In this document: piece by piece, positions 52,315 through 61,082 of the stretch
Layout of the letters: each line of letters opens with the position of its first letter
Numbering within the stretch: the first letter of the stretch is position 1
From: an uncultured Muribaculaceae bacterium
Lineage (GTDB): Bacteria; Bacteroidota; Bacteroidia; Bacteroidales; Muribaculaceae
Assembly (NCBI GenBank): GCA_910589055.1
Contig: CAJURN010000003.1
Location: 112,888-176,887 of the forward strand
Length of the DNA: 64,000 nucleotides
Direction: 5' to 3'
Notes under the pieces: generated by a model
The model's database searches: none
Told to the model about the DNA's origin: nothing
What the model saw: only the letters and a program-made list of their open reading frames with translations
Position numbers and translations under genes: made by a program

Positions 52315-54438
52315 TTACCCCGGGTTGTTGTAGCGGTGGATGGCGCGGGCGATGGCGATTGTGCCGGAGGTGAAGCCGGCTTCTTTCAGGAGGTCGTAGG
52401 CGTTGTCGGGGTTGTCGGCAAGGGTCTTCATTATGGTTTCGTATTCGCCGCGGGATATGAATTGGCCGAAGGTGGTGATAAGGCCTTCGTCGATGAGTTT
52501 GGCGATGTGGCCTTTGATTGTCTCAAGGCTTACTTTCTTGAGCGACGCTATTTCTCCGAGGCCTGTTCCGGCGTTGACGAGCAGCAGTGTTTCCTTCAGG
52601 CTGGAGCCTTGGGGCGTGGCGGCGGTGAGTCCTTCGAATTTGCGTATCGCAAGGAGGAAGCGGCGTCCGAAGCGCACTCCTTTTTTCTCGCCTACGCCTG
52701 ATACGTTCATCATTTCTTCGATGCTTGTGGGCTTCTTTGATGCCATGTCCATGAGTGTGGCGTCGCTGAACACGAGGTAGGGCGGCAGTCCTTCCTTGCG
52801 TGCCACTTCGAGGCGTATGCTCTTGAGCTGTTCGAAGAGTTGTTCGGTGGGGCTTTTCGCAGGGGCGTTTTCCTTGGTTTTTGTTGCCTTTCGCGAGTAT
52901 TGGCGGGGCTGGTAGCGCGAGAGCTCGAATTGTGCCTGACCGCGGAGTATTTTCATTCCGTAGGGTGTGACTGAAAGGCGGTTGCCGCGGTCGTAGTCAA
53001 CTTCGAACACTCCGAGCTGTATCATCTGGGATATGTAGTCGAGCCATTCTTCGCGGGAGAGGTCGGAGCCTACGCCGTAGGTTTTGATTTTGTCGTAGCC
53101 GAGGTTGCGGATTTCGGCGCGTGACGAGCCGCGCAGGATGTCGGTCAGGGTGAACACTCCTATCTGTGATGATGTGCGCATCACGGCGCTGAGTGCCTTT
53201 TGGGCTGTGATCGTGCCGTCGAACCGGTGGGGAGGGTCAAGGCATATGTCGCAGTTGCCGCAGTCGCAGTCGGATTCCTCGCTGAAGTAGCTAAGCAGGA
53301 TTCGTCGGCGGCACACCCTGGCGTGGGCGTAGCTTTCCATGCGGTTGAGCTTCTCGAGGTTGACGGCCTGGCGTCCGGATTCGTCGGCGAAGTTGCGGAG
53401 CACCATCGTGTCGGCGAAGGAGTGGAAGAGCACGGCTTCGGCGGGCATGCCGTCGCGGCCGGCACGTCCTATTTCCTGATAGTAGCTCTCGATGTTGGCC
53501 GGCATGTTGTTGTGCACGACCCAGCGGATGTTGCTTTTGTCGATTCCCATTCCGAAGGCTACTGTGGCACACACTACCTGTACTGAGCCGTTGACGAAGG
53601 CACGCTGGGCTTTGTCGCGTTGGTCGGCGCTCATTCCGGCATGGTAGCACACGGAGCGTATGCCGCGGGCACGGAGCACGGCGTCGAGTTCTTCGGTGGC
53701 TTTGCGGGATAGGGAGTAGGCTATGCCTGAGTCGTTGGGGTATTTGCGCACGAGGTGCTGGATGTAGTCGGCGCGCTTGGCGCGTCCCGGGTTGGGGTAG
53801 GCGCGCAGGCTTATGTTGGGGCGGTCGAAGGAGCCGGTCCAGCAGAAGGGGTCGCGGAGCCGCAACTGGCGGGCTATGTCGTCGCGGGTAAGGCGGTCGG
53901 CGGTTGCTGTGAGGGCTATCACGGGCACGTCGGGACGCAGCTCCTTGAGTTTCCACAGGGAGGTGTAGTCGGGTCGGAAATCGTGGCCCCACTGGGATAT
54001 GCAATGAGCCTCGTCGATGGCGAAGAGCCGTACGGGCATCGACTGCGACCAGCGTTCGATGTCGGTCAGGAGCCTCTCGGGAGATATGTACAGGAGTTTG
54101 ATTTTTCCGGCGAACACGCCTTCAATCACCTCGCGGTTGTAGGTTTCGGATTGATTGGAATGTATGGCCGCTGCGGGAACTCCGTTCTGAATCAGGGCTT
54201 GTGTCTGGTCCTGCATCAGCGCAATCAGTGGCGATACTACCACTGTGCAGCCGTCGCTGAGGAGGGCAGGAATCTGGTAGCATATTGATTTTCCTCCGCC
54301 TGTGGGCATGAGCACCACGGCGTCGCGTCCTGAGGCCACGGCTTCGATTATCTCGAGCTGTCCGGGCCGGAAGGTGCGGTAGCCGTAGAATCGCTGCAGG
54401 AGCGCATGGGCGCGTTGGCTGATGTCGGATTCGGACAT
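52315..54438 (-). CDS. recQ: ATP-dependent DNA helicase RecQ
   Basis: This 707-residue superfamily 2 helicase acts in recombination repair. VLMPTGGGKSICYQIPALL is motif I, IDEAHCISQWGHDFRPDY is motif II (DEAH) with the aromatic loop, and VVCATVAFGMGIDKSNIRWV and GRAGRDGMPAE are motifs V and VI. The zinc-binding domain has CRRRILLSYF, then CDCGNCDIC. An HRDC domain follows (about 525-605). A further helix-turn-helix-like segment (KETLLLVNAGTGLGEIASLK, then KKVSLETIKGHIAKLIDEGL) lies at the C terminus. The ATG at 54438 is chosen; an in-frame extension to 54495 overlaps the fabF terminator. Confidence 0.95.
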   Translation of the reverse strand: MSESDISQRAHALLQRFYGYRTFRPGQLEIIEAVASGRDAVVLMPTGGGKSICYQIPALLSDGCTVVVSPLIALMQDQTQALIQNGVPAAAIHSNQSETYNREVIEGVFAGKIKLLYISPERLLTDIERWSQSMPVRLFAIDEAHCISQWGHDFRPDYTSLWKLKELRPDVPVIALTATADRLTRDDIARQLRLRDPFCWTGSFDRPNISLRAYPNPGRAKRADYIQHLVRKYPNDSGIAYSLSRKATEELDAVLRARGIRSVCYHAGMSADQRDKAQRAFVNGSVQVVCATVAFGMGIDKSNIRWVVHNNMPANIESYYQEIGRAGRDGMPAEAVLFHSFADTMVLRNFADESGRQAVNLEKLNRMESYAHARVCRRRILLSYFSEESDCDCGNCDICLDPPHRFDGTITAQKALSAVMRTSSQIGVFTLTDILRGSSRAEIRNLGYDKIKTYGVGSDLSREEWLDYISQMIQLGVFEVDYDRGNRLSVTPYGMKILRGQAQFELSRYQPRQYSRKATKTKENAPAKSPTEQLFEQLKSIRLEVARKEGLPPYLVFSDATLMDMASKKPTSIEEMMNVSGVGEKKGVRFGRRFLLAIRKFEGLTAATPQGSSLKETLLLVNAGTGLGEIASLKKVSLETIKGHIAKLIDEGLITTFGQFISRGEYETIMKTLADNPDNAYDLLKEAGFTSGTIAIARAIHRYNNPG

Positions 54439-54449
54439 ATTGGGGTGGT

Positions 54450-54490
54450 GATAAAAGGAACGGCTTGTGGAATGTTCCGCAAGCCGTTCC
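54450..54490 (-). terminator. fabF terminator
   Basis: A perfect 11-bp stem GGAACGGCTTG (54457-54467 with 54480-54490), with TTTTAT following on the minus strand. It lies between the fabF stop (54528) and the recQ start. Confidence 0.8.
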
Positions 54491-54527
54491 GGCAAATATG
54501 GCTGGTATGTGAGATTCGCAGAAAGGC

Positions 54528-55793
54528 TTACTTCTCGAATTTCTTGACGATGACGGTGGCGTTGTGGCCTCCGAAACCGAAAGCGTTCGACAGGGCGGCG
54601 CGAACTGTGCGGTTCTGAGCGCGGTCGAATGTGAAATTGAGGTTGTAGTCAATCTCTTCGTCGAGGTCTTCGGGGTCGTGGTTGATTGTGGGGGGCACAA
54701 TGTCGTCGGTCACGGCCTTGATGCTGAAGAGGGCCTCGAGAGCGCCGGTTGCACCGAGGAGGTGTCCGGTCATTGATTTTGTGGAAGAGATATTGAGCTT
54801 GTAAGCGTGGTCGCCGAACACTTCAACGATAGCCTTGGCTTCGGAAATGTCGCCCTTGGGAGTGGATGTGCCGTGGACGTTGATGTAGTCGATGTCTTCG
54901 GGCTTCATTCCGGCGTCTTCAAGGGCGGTAGTCATAGCCAGGCGTGCGCCGAGACCGTCGGGGTGTGTTGCGGTGATATGGTAAGCGTCGGCGCTCATGC
55001 CTCCGCCTGCGACTTCGCAGTAGATTTTTGCTCCGCGAGCCAGTGCGTGTTCGAGTTCTTCGAGCACGAGGATGGCCGAGCCTTCACCGATCACGAATCC
55101 GTCGCGGCTCTTGCTGAAGGGACGGGAAGCGGTCTGGGGGCTGTCGTTGCGGGTTGAGAGGGCGTGCATGGAGTTGAAACCTCCCACGCCTGCGGGGAAG
55201 ATGGCTGCTTCGGCGCCGCCGGTAACGATGGCGTCGGCCTTACCGAGACGGATAAGGTTGAAAGCGTCGATGATGGCGTTATTGGATGAAGCGCAGGCCG
55301 ATACTGTTCCGTAGTTGGGGCCGTGGAATCCATACTCCATGGAGATGTGGCCTGAAGCGATGTCGGCAATCATCTTGGGGATGAAGAAGGGATTGTATTT
55401 GGGTCCTTTTTCGGAATTCATGGCGTAGTAGCCGGCTTCTTCCTCGAAGGTGTGGAGTCCACCGATACCTGCGGCAACGATAACGCCTACACGGTTCTTG
55501 TCAACAGCACCTTCGGTGTCAATGCCTGCGTCGGCGATAGCCTGACGGGCTGCAACGATTCCGTACTGGGCGTAGAGGTCAAGCTGGCGTTCTTTCTTGC
55601 GGTCGAAGTGCTCCGACGCTACGAAGCCCTTTACTTCACAGGCAAACTGTGTCTTGAAGAGCGATGCGTCGAAGTGGGTGATGGGGCCTGCTCCGCTCAC
55701 ACCGGCTTTGGCTGCTTCCCAGGTGGAAGCCACGTCATTGCCGAGGGGGGTGATGGCGCCGAGGCCTGTTACCACAACTCTTTTTAATTCCAT
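54528..55793 (-). CDS. fabF: 3-oxoacyl-ACP synthase II
   Basis: This 421-residue condensing enzyme elongates acyl-ACP with malonyl-ACP in fatty acid synthesis. The catalytic triad is visible: Cys in VSACASSNNAI, His in VHGTSTPKGD and His in SMTGHLLGATG. MELKRVVVTGLGAITPLGND opens the protein and NAFGFGGHNATVIVKK closes it, as is usual for FabF rather than FabB (whose length is about 405). It lies downstream of acpP, with a terminator-like hairpin between. Confidence 0.96.
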   Translation of the reverse strand: MELKRVVVTGLGAITPLGNDVASTWEAAKAGVSGAGPITHFDASLFKTQFACEVKGFVASEHFDRKKERQLDLYAQYGIVAARQAIADAGIDTEGAVDKNRVGVIVAAGIGGLHTFEEEAGYYAMNSEKGPKYNPFFIPKMIADIASGHISMEYGFHGPNYGTVSACASSNNAIIDAFNLIRLGKADAIVTGGAEAAIFPAGVGGFNSMHALSTRNDSPQTASRPFSKSRDGFVIGEGSAILVLEELEHALARGAKIYCEVAGGGMSADAYHITATHPDGLGARLAMTTALEDAGMKPEDIDYINVHGTSTPKGDISEAKAIVEVFGDHAYKLNISSTKSMTGHLLGATGALEALFSIKAVTDDIVPPTINHDPEDLDEEIDYNLNFTFDRAQNRTVRAALSNAFGFGGHNATVIVKKFEK

Positions 55794-55834
55794 TTAGTGT
55801 ATGATAAAGTTCGTAAAATCAGGAGGGAGAGCAA

Positions 55835-55876
55835 ATAAAAAACCGCCGTTCCGGTACATTGACACATCGCGGCGGC
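55835..55876 (-). terminator. Hairpin between acpP and fabF
   Basis: CCGCCG (55843-55848) pairs with CGGCGG (55870-55875), and TTTTTTATTT follows on the minus strand. It would end some acpP transcripts before fabF; fabF has no clear promoter of its own in the 105-nt gap. Confidence 0.7.
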
Positions 55877-55898
55877 TGTATTGTTGTGGAGTGGCTGA

Positions 55899-56132
55899 TT
55901 ACTTGTTGGCTTCCACGAAGTTGATAGCGTCGCCTACGGTTTTGATCTTTTCGGCTTCTTCTTCAGGAATTGTGATGTTGAATTCCTTTTCGAGGTCCAT
56001 GATCAGCTCTACGGTATCGAGAGAGTCTGCGCCGAGGTCGTTGATGAATGTAGCCTCTTCAGTCACTTTGTCTGCGTCAACACCGAGTTTGTCAACTACG
56101 ATATTTTTTACGCGATCTGCAATTTCTGACAT
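55899..56132 (-). CDS. acpP: Acyl carrier protein
   Basis: This 77-residue acidic protein carries growing fatty acids on a phosphopantetheine arm attached to Ser37 in GADSLDTVEL. MSEIADRVKNIVVDKLGVD opens the protein, and the length is normal. It is paired with fabF, as in most bacteria. A TTACTTTG box lies upstream on the minus strand at 56175-56182. Confidence 0.97.
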   Translation of the reverse strand: MSEIADRVKNIVVDKLGVDADKVTEEATFINDLGADSLDTVELIMDLEKEFNITIPEEEAEKIKTVGDAINFVEANK

Positions 56133-56174
56133 AATAATTTAGTTTTTAATTAGTAAATTCACGATTTTGCGGTG

Positions 56175-56182
56175 CAAAGTAA
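56175..56182 (-). promoter_or_regulatory. Possible acpP promoter box
   Basis: The minus strand reads TTACTTTG, one base from TAnnTTTG, 43 nt before the acpP ATG. The -33 element is weak (TTTC at 20 nt). Confidence 0.4.
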
Positions 56183-56404
56183 CGAATTATTCTGCAATTA
56201 AAGAAATTTTTCGATATATTTTTGACGTTCTGCCACATAATAGTAATGTGAAAATTAGTTAAGCGCGCCCGTAGCGGTGAACTTTTCGCTCCGGTTCACA
56301 TTTTATATATAGTGTGAATGTGCGCATGAGGGGGCTGATACCGACTATCTGCTGTTTTTAACGAATATTAAGAATAAAAATAGTTTTTTCTCTCCAAAAG
56401 TGCC

Positions 56405-56412
56405 TAACTTTG
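56405..56412 (+). promoter_or_regulatory. greA -7 promoter box
   Basis: TAACTTTG fits TAnnTTTG; the region 19-21 nt upstream is T-rich (TTTTTT) without a TTTG. The leader would be about 120 nt. Confidence 0.55.
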
Positions 56413-56537
56413 CTCTCACATCATTGAAACTTTAATCGAATTGGGACTCTCCCGGCATCGGGGCGAGTTTCTTTCTTTTATTGTACTGTCTTGATAATAT
56501 TTTAAATTAACCCATAAACCCCGTAAATTGAAACATC

Positions 56538-57008
56538 ATGGCAATCACCTATATGACTAAAGAAGGTTACGACCGCAAGATGGAGGAAATCACTTATCTC
56601 GAAACAGTGAAACGTCCTGAAATCTCCCGTGCCATTGCCGAAGCCCGCGACAAGGGCGACTTATCCGAAAATGCCGAATACGACGCCGCCAAAGAGGCTC
56701 AAGGTCTGCTCGAAATGAAGATTTCCCAGCTCAAGGACCTCGTTGCCAACGCGCGCATAATCGACGAAAGCAAGCTCACAACCGATGAGGTGCAGATGCT
56801 CAACAAGGTGAAAATCCGCAATCTCTCCACCAACTCCACCGTTGAATATACAATCGTGGCCGATTCCGAGGCCAACCTCCGCGAGAAGAAAATCGCAATC
56901 TCCACTCCTATCGCACGCGGTCTGCTCGGCCACAAGGTGGGCGAAGTTGTGGAAATCACCATTCCCGCCGGTAAGGTGAAGTTTGAAATCCTCGAAATCT
57001 CCCTCTGA
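56538..57008 (+). CDS. greA: Transcription elongation factor GreA
   Basis: This 156-residue factor rescues backtracked RNA polymerase by stimulating transcript cleavage. The N-terminal coiled coil carries the acidic tip DKGDLSENAEYDAAKE near residues 40-56, and the C-terminal FKBP-like domain shows SPIARGLLGHKVGE (here TPIARGLLGHKVGE) and ends PAGKVKFEILEISL. It is 18 nt upstream of the HIT gene, and they are probably co-transcribed. Confidence 0.97.
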   Translation: MAITYMTKEGYDRKMEEITYLETVKRPEISRAIAEARDKGDLSENAEYDAAKEAQGLLEMKISQLKDLVANARIIDESKLTTDEVQMLNKVKIRNLSTNSTVEYTIVADSEANLREKKIAISTPIARGLLGHKVGEVVEITIPAGKVKFEILEISL

Positions 57009-57026
57009 TTATAATCCTTTAAGGTT

Positions 57027-57422
57027 ATGGCAAGCATTTTTTCACGCATCATCGCCGGTGAGATACCTTCGTATAAGGTGGCCGAGGATGAGGCTCATTA
57101 TGCCTTTCTTGACATCAATCCTCTTTCGGAGGGCCACACTCTTGTTGTGCCCAAAAAGGAAGTGGATTATATCTTTGACCTCTCGGCCGAGGAATATGCC
57201 GCTCTTCAGCTCTTCGCACGCCGTGTGGCCCTGGCCGTCGGCGAGGCAATGCCGTGCAAGCGCGTGGGCGTTGCGGTAATCGGGCTTGAAGTGCCCCACG
57301 CACATATCCACCTCATCCCCATCAACAAGGAAAGCGACATGGATTTCCGCAAGGAAAAACTTTCACTGTCGCCCGAAAGGATGAAGGAGATTGCCGGAGC
57401 CATCGCGGCAAAGTTTGAATGA
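57027..57422 (+). CDS. HIT family nucleotide hydrolase
   Basis: This 131-residue histidine-triad protein shows the HxHxH motif in VPHAHIHLIPI near residues 90-100 and opens MASIFSRIIAGEIPSYKV, like HinT. Members hydrolyse nucleoside phosphoramidates or similar nucleotide conjugates; the natural substrate here is unknown. It lies 18 nt after greA and 19 nt before a lipoprotein gene. Confidence 0.92.
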   Translation: MASIFSRIIAGEIPSYKVAEDEAHYAFLDINPLSEGHTLVVPKKEVDYIFDLSAEEYAALQLFARRVALAVGEAMPCKRVGVAVIGLEVPHAHIHLIPINKESDMDFRKEKLSLSPERMKEIAGAIAAKFE

Positions 57423-57441
57423 CCTCTCACCTCATTATCAC

Positions 57442-58554
57442 ATGAAAGCAAAATTATTAGTGGCCGCTGCTGTACTTGCAGCAATGTCGGCCGGATGCTC
57501 GCGCCATGCGGGCTGGAGCGTCGACGGTACGGTCGAAAGCCTTGCCAAAGGCGATAAAATCGCCCTCGAAGCGTTCAACAACGGTATCTGGTACGTCGTG
57601 GACTCGATTGACGTCAACGACAAGGGCTACTTCTCCTACCAGTCGCCCGAGCCTGCCAAATATCCCGAGATTATGCGCCTTACCCTGCCTTCGGGCGGCA
57701 GCGTGCACTTCCCGGTTGATTCCGTCGATGACATCACCGTGCGTGCCACCGCGGCAGGTTTCGCCCACGATGCAGTGTTGAGCGGCACGCCCGAGGCTGT
57801 GCGCATGCGTCAGGTCGACAGCATCATCGTCGAGGCTCAGGCGCGACTCGGCAATCAGGCCGTGCTCACCGACCGCGATACCAAACGCGCGCTCTCGCAA
57901 TATATCCTCGGCGATTCGAGTACCGTGATTGCCTACTACGTGCTCAACAAGTCGGTTGCGGGCAAGCCTCTGTTCAATCCGTCGGAGAGCTTCGACAACC
58001 GCATCTACGGTGCCGTGGCGCAGAATTACGAGAATTACCGTCCTGAAGATCCCCGTGGCGCAGTTATCCGCAAGTACTATTTTGAAGGCCGCAAGGCTCT
58101 CGGCCTGCTTCCCGAACCGGAAGCGACCACCACACTGGAAGTGCCTGTGTCGGGACTTATCGACATCACGCGCTACGACAACAAGGGCGTGAGTCATTCG
58201 CTCGCCGATGTTGCTTCAAAGAAGGGTGTGACACTGCTGAGCTTTACAAGCTACGGCGCGGACTTCTCTCCGGCCTACAATGTGATTCTCAACGACCTCT
58301 ACACCAAGTACCGCAGCAACGGCCTTGAAATCTACCAGCTCTCCGTCGACTCCGACGAGGGTCTTTGGAAACAGTCGGCTGTGAATCTGCCCTGGATTAC
58401 GGTGTGGAACTCCACTACCGACGGCCCTTCTGTCCTCTATTCTTATAATGTGTCGAGCCTGCCGCTGACCTATATCATCGGTCGTGACGGCGAAATCGGC
58501 GCCCGCGTGGAAGACCCCACGAAACTTGAATCGGAGTTGAAGAAATTCCTCTGA
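57442..58554 (+). CDS. Lipoprotein with thioredoxin-like domain lacking CXXC
   Basis: This 370-residue protein has a lipoprotein signal (MKAKLLVAAAVLAAMSAGCS). Residues about 25-120 resemble the DUF4369 beta domain found before TlpA-like domains in Bacteroidetes. The C-terminal 140 residues follow the TlpA/AhpC pattern (VTLLSFTSYGADFSPAYNVI, then SLPLTYIIGRDGEIGARV, with the cis-Pro after LSL-type SLPL). The position where CXXC normally stands reads SYGADFSPA, so no redox-active cysteine is present. It may bind rather than reduce its partner. The ATG at 57442 is chosen because it starts the signal peptide. It is the third gene of the greA unit. Confidence 0.82.
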   Translation: MKAKLLVAAAVLAAMSAGCSRHAGWSVDGTVESLAKGDKIALEAFNNGIWYVVDSIDVNDKGYFSYQSPEPAKYPEIMRLTLPSGGSVHFPVDSVDDITVRATAAGFAHDAVLSGTPEAVRMRQVDSIIVEAQARLGNQAVLTDRDTKRALSQYILGDSSTVIAYYVLNKSVAGKPLFNPSESFDNRIYGAVAQNYENYRPEDPRGAVIRKYYFEGRKALGLLPEPEATTTLEVPVSGLIDITRYDNKGVSHSLADVASKKGVTLLSFTSYGADFSPAYNVILNDLYTKYRSNGLEIYQLSVDSDEGLWKQSAVNLPWITVWNSTTDGPSVLYSYNVSSLPLTYIIGRDGEIGARVEDPTKLESELKKFL

Positions 58555-58567
58555 AAATAATCCCCAT

Positions 58568-58622
58568 ACCGCGGTGGTGGCCGCGCCTGTTGTCCACAGG
58601 TGCGACAGCCTCCGCGGTTTTC
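58568..58622 (+). terminator. Terminator-like branched hairpin after the lipoprotein gene
   Basis: Outer stem ACCGCGG/CCGCGGT (58568-58574 with 58612-58618) encloses CCTGT/ACAGG and is followed by TTTTC. The GH20 ATG lies only 24 nt downstream, with no promoter visible between. Confidence 0.65.
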
Positions 58623-58645
58623 TATCAAATATTTATCCCTAAATC

Positions 58646-60901
58646 ATGAAACAACTCAGCGCAATTATCACTTTTGCCGCGGCCGCCGCACTTGGAGCGG
58701 CCTGTACGGGCGCTTCCGCCGCCCCTGAAACTGAAGTTATCTGGAGCTCGGTCAATCTCGAACCGGACTCTACCGGAACTTCCTATTACCGCCAGACTTT
58801 CACCGTGATGGGCGACCTGTCGGAAATCGACAAAATCGGTTTCAACCAGTTTGCCCGCGTTATGCGTATGGAAAATCCGGCGGACACACTCACGGAGCTT
58901 GTGCCGGGATACTACACAATTTCCTCGTCGCGCCTTGGCCGTGAAGCTGCCGCCGGACGCGATACGGTGGTGTTCGAGATTCTTACCAAAGGCCGTCTGA
59001 GTAATATCTGCTACGGTCCGGACGGAGTACATGCCGTACTTGCCGACGGTACGACACGTCCTCTTAAATTCACGCGCGAGAGCATGCTCGCCGACAAGAG
59101 TCGTTGGAGCACTTCAGAAGTCGATAACATGCCTTACGGCGATGCCGTCTTCGCCATCAACGAGGCTCTTGCCGGAGCGTCGGAAGTGTCGCCTTACGAT
59201 GCAATTCCGTCGTTCAAGAGCGTTACACTTACAGGCGGCGATACGGAGGTGAATCCTTCCGAAATTGAATTTATCGAAGCCGGAGCTGATGCCAAAGGCC
59301 CCGAATGGTTTCGAGCTACCGTTGCCGACGGAAAAATTGTGGTTGAATGTGCCGCCGACCGCCGAGGTGCGGTGGCTGCGCGTCTGGGTCATCTGTTCGG
59401 AGCTTCGAAACGCACACTCCCGGCAGCCGTTATCGAGGATTATCCCGACCTCGGCTACCGCGGTCTGATGATTGATATTGCCCGCAACTATCAGACACCT
59501 CAGGAAATCAACCGCCTGCTTGACATGATGGCTGCCTACGGCCTGAATCTCTTCCACTTCCATTTCTCCGACGACGAGGCATGGCGCCTTGAGATTCCCG
59601 GACTTCCGGAACTCACCGAATTGGCTTCACGCCGCGGCTACGGCAAGGATGAGAGTGAGCACCTTTTCCAGATTTTCTGCGGCAACGGAAATCCCGACTC
59701 CAAGGAGGGCACGCCCAACGGCTATTTCACCCGCGAGGACTTCATCGGCATGCTCCGCCACGCCGACAGCCTCGGAATCCGCGTGCTGCCCGAGATTGAG
59801 TCTCCGGGACATGCGCGTGCCGCCATCAAGGCCATGGAGAAGCGTTACCGCACAACCGGCGATGCGTCGTGGCGTCTTATCGAGGATGGTGACACGTCGG
59901 TGTACACTTCGGCCCAGTCGTTCCACGACAATGTGGTGAATCCGGCTCTTGAAGGCCCGTACAAGCTGATGAAGCATGTGGCAAGCGCGCTGAAAGACAT
60001 GTATGCCGAGGCCGGTGTTGAGCTGCCCGCAATCCATATAGGTGGCGACGAAGTACCTCATAACTCATGGAGCGGAACACCTTCGGTTCAGAAGCTGATG
60101 AAGGAAAAAGGGTTCAAATCAGAGAAGCAGGTACATGCCTATTTCGTTGAAAAAGTACAGGATATTTTCAAGGAAATGGGACTGAAATACTCCGGATGGC
60201 AGGAAATTGCGGTAGGCCATGACGATGCTTATAATGCACGCGTACGCGATAATGTCTATGGCGTAAACTGCTGGAGCACAATCGGAGGTCAGGAAGGCGT
60301 AGTAGCCGAGGCTACACGTGGCGGCTATCCCGTAGTGCTGAGCAATGTCAACCATTATTACCTTGACATGCTCTATAATTATCATCCTGAGGAACGCGGC
60401 CTTTCATGGGGAGGTACTGTCGATGAGTTCGATGCCCTCCACGGCTATCCCGCCCGTCTCAGTCCTGACGTTTCCAAGGTGAAGGGTGTGCAGGCGCAGG
60501 TGTGGGCCGAGACCATCCGCTCGCCCAAGGATCTCGAGCGCATCCTCTTCCCGAAACTTCTCGGTGTGGCGGAACGTGCCTGGAACAATGACTCAACTTA
60601 TACCGATGCCGACTTCAATGCCGTTATAAACACCCGCGAGCTCCCTGCATGGGATAAACTTGGTCTGACCTACCATGTCCGTCAGGCAGGCATACGTCGT
60701 CAGCCCGGAAACGAGAGCATGCTCGAGATGAACGCTCCCTATGCAAATGCTGAAATCCGCTACACTCTCGATGGCACCGATCCCGAAGAATCCTCGGCGC
60801 TCTATACGGCTCCCGTTGCAATTCCTGCCGGTGCCACTCAGGCCCGCGGCCGCCTGTGGGTCAACGGCCACCCCTCGCTTGTGACAATCCTTTTCCTTTG
60901 A
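58646..60901 (+). CDS. GH20 beta-N-acetylhexosaminidase
   Basis: This 751-residue exported enzyme has a signal peptide (MKQLSAIITFAAAAALGAAC); the cysteine could be lipidated, though the lipobox is imperfect. A GH20b domain (about 185-265) precedes the catalytic TIM barrel, which begins DLGYRGLMIDIARNYQTP. The catalytic pair is Asp468-Glu469 in IHIGGDEVPHNSW, with the substrate-assisted mechanism of the family. Upstream residues 30-185 are a less recognisable beta domain. The C terminus (YTLDGTDPEESSALYTAPV) resembles a chitobiase-type end domain. Expected role: removing terminal GlcNAc or GalNAc from host or dietary glycans. Confidence 0.93.
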   Translation: MKQLSAIITFAAAAALGAACTGASAAPETEVIWSSVNLEPDSTGTSYYRQTFTVMGDLSEIDKIGFNQFARVMRMENPADTLTELVPGYYTISSSRLGREAAAGRDTVVFEILTKGRLSNICYGPDGVHAVLADGTTRPLKFTRESMLADKSRWSTSEVDNMPYGDAVFAINEALAGASEVSPYDAIPSFKSVTLTGGDTEVNPSEIEFIEAGADAKGPEWFRATVADGKIVVECAADRRGAVAARLGHLFGASKRTLPAAVIEDYPDLGYRGLMIDIARNYQTPQEINRLLDMMAAYGLNLFHFHFSDDEAWRLEIPGLPELTELASRRGYGKDESEHLFQIFCGNGNPDSKEGTPNGYFTREDFIGMLRHADSLGIRVLPEIESPGHARAAIKAMEKRYRTTGDASWRLIEDGDTSVYTSAQSFHDNVVNPALEGPYKLMKHVASALKDMYAEAGVELPAIHIGGDEVPHNSWSGTPSVQKLMKEKGFKSEKQVHAYFVEKVQDIFKEMGLKYSGWQEIAVGHDDAYNARVRDNVYGVNCWSTIGGQEGVVAEATRGGYPVVLSNVNHYYLDMLYNYHPEERGLSWGGTVDEFDALHGYPARLSPDVSKVKGVQAQVWAETIRSPKDLERILFPKLLGVAERAWNNDSTYTDADFNAVINTRELPAWDKLGLTYHVRQAGIRRQPGNESMLEMNAPYANAEIRYTLDGTDPEESSALYTAPVAIPAGATQARGRLWVNGHPSLVTILFL

Positions 60902-60914
60902 TGGAAGTATAGGG

Positions 60915-60950
60915 CTTATAGGTCCAATAAGTCTTATGGGTCCAATAAGA
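60915..60950. repeat. 18-nt tandem repeat with 9-nt substructure
   Basis: Two copies of an 18-mer (60915-60932 and 60933-60950) each consist of a CTTATRGGT and a CCAATAAGW half. They follow the GH20 stop directly and precede a terminator. Confidence 0.65.
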
Positions 60951-60952
60951 CC

Positions 60953-60992
60953 AAAAAAGAAGGCACCGCCGACTGGCGGTGCCTTCTTTTTT
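60953..60992. terminator. Bidirectional terminator between GH20 and GlmU-like genes
   Basis: A perfect 18-bp stem (60953-60970 with 60975-60992) includes A6/T6 flanks and has a 4-nt loop. It can act on both converging transcripts. Confidence 0.95.
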
Positions 60993-61041
60993 TACCCGAC
61001 TGGGACATGTCGCGTCCCTATGGTTCACGATTATCTATTAT

Positions 61042-61070
61042 CTTCACTTTTCGCCTTTCACTTTTCAACC
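61042..61070. repeat. Dispersed GGTGAAAAG-type repeat, copy 3 (inverted)
   Basis: Read on the minus strand, this stretch gives GTGAAAGGCGAAAAGTGAAG, closely related to the 14-mers at 835-848 and 2237-2264. It lies just beyond the stop of the GlmU-like gene. Confidence 0.55.
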
Positions 61071-61082
61071 GGTTTCCAGCGC

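Larger units (their letters stand above)
56133..56537. other. Divergent acpP-greA intergenic region
   Basis: This 405-nt gene-free stretch is AT-rich at both ends. It holds the acpP promoter box (56175-56182, minus) and the greA box (56405-56412, plus). I see no ORF, RNA gene or clear hairpin in the middle part. Confidence 0.6.
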
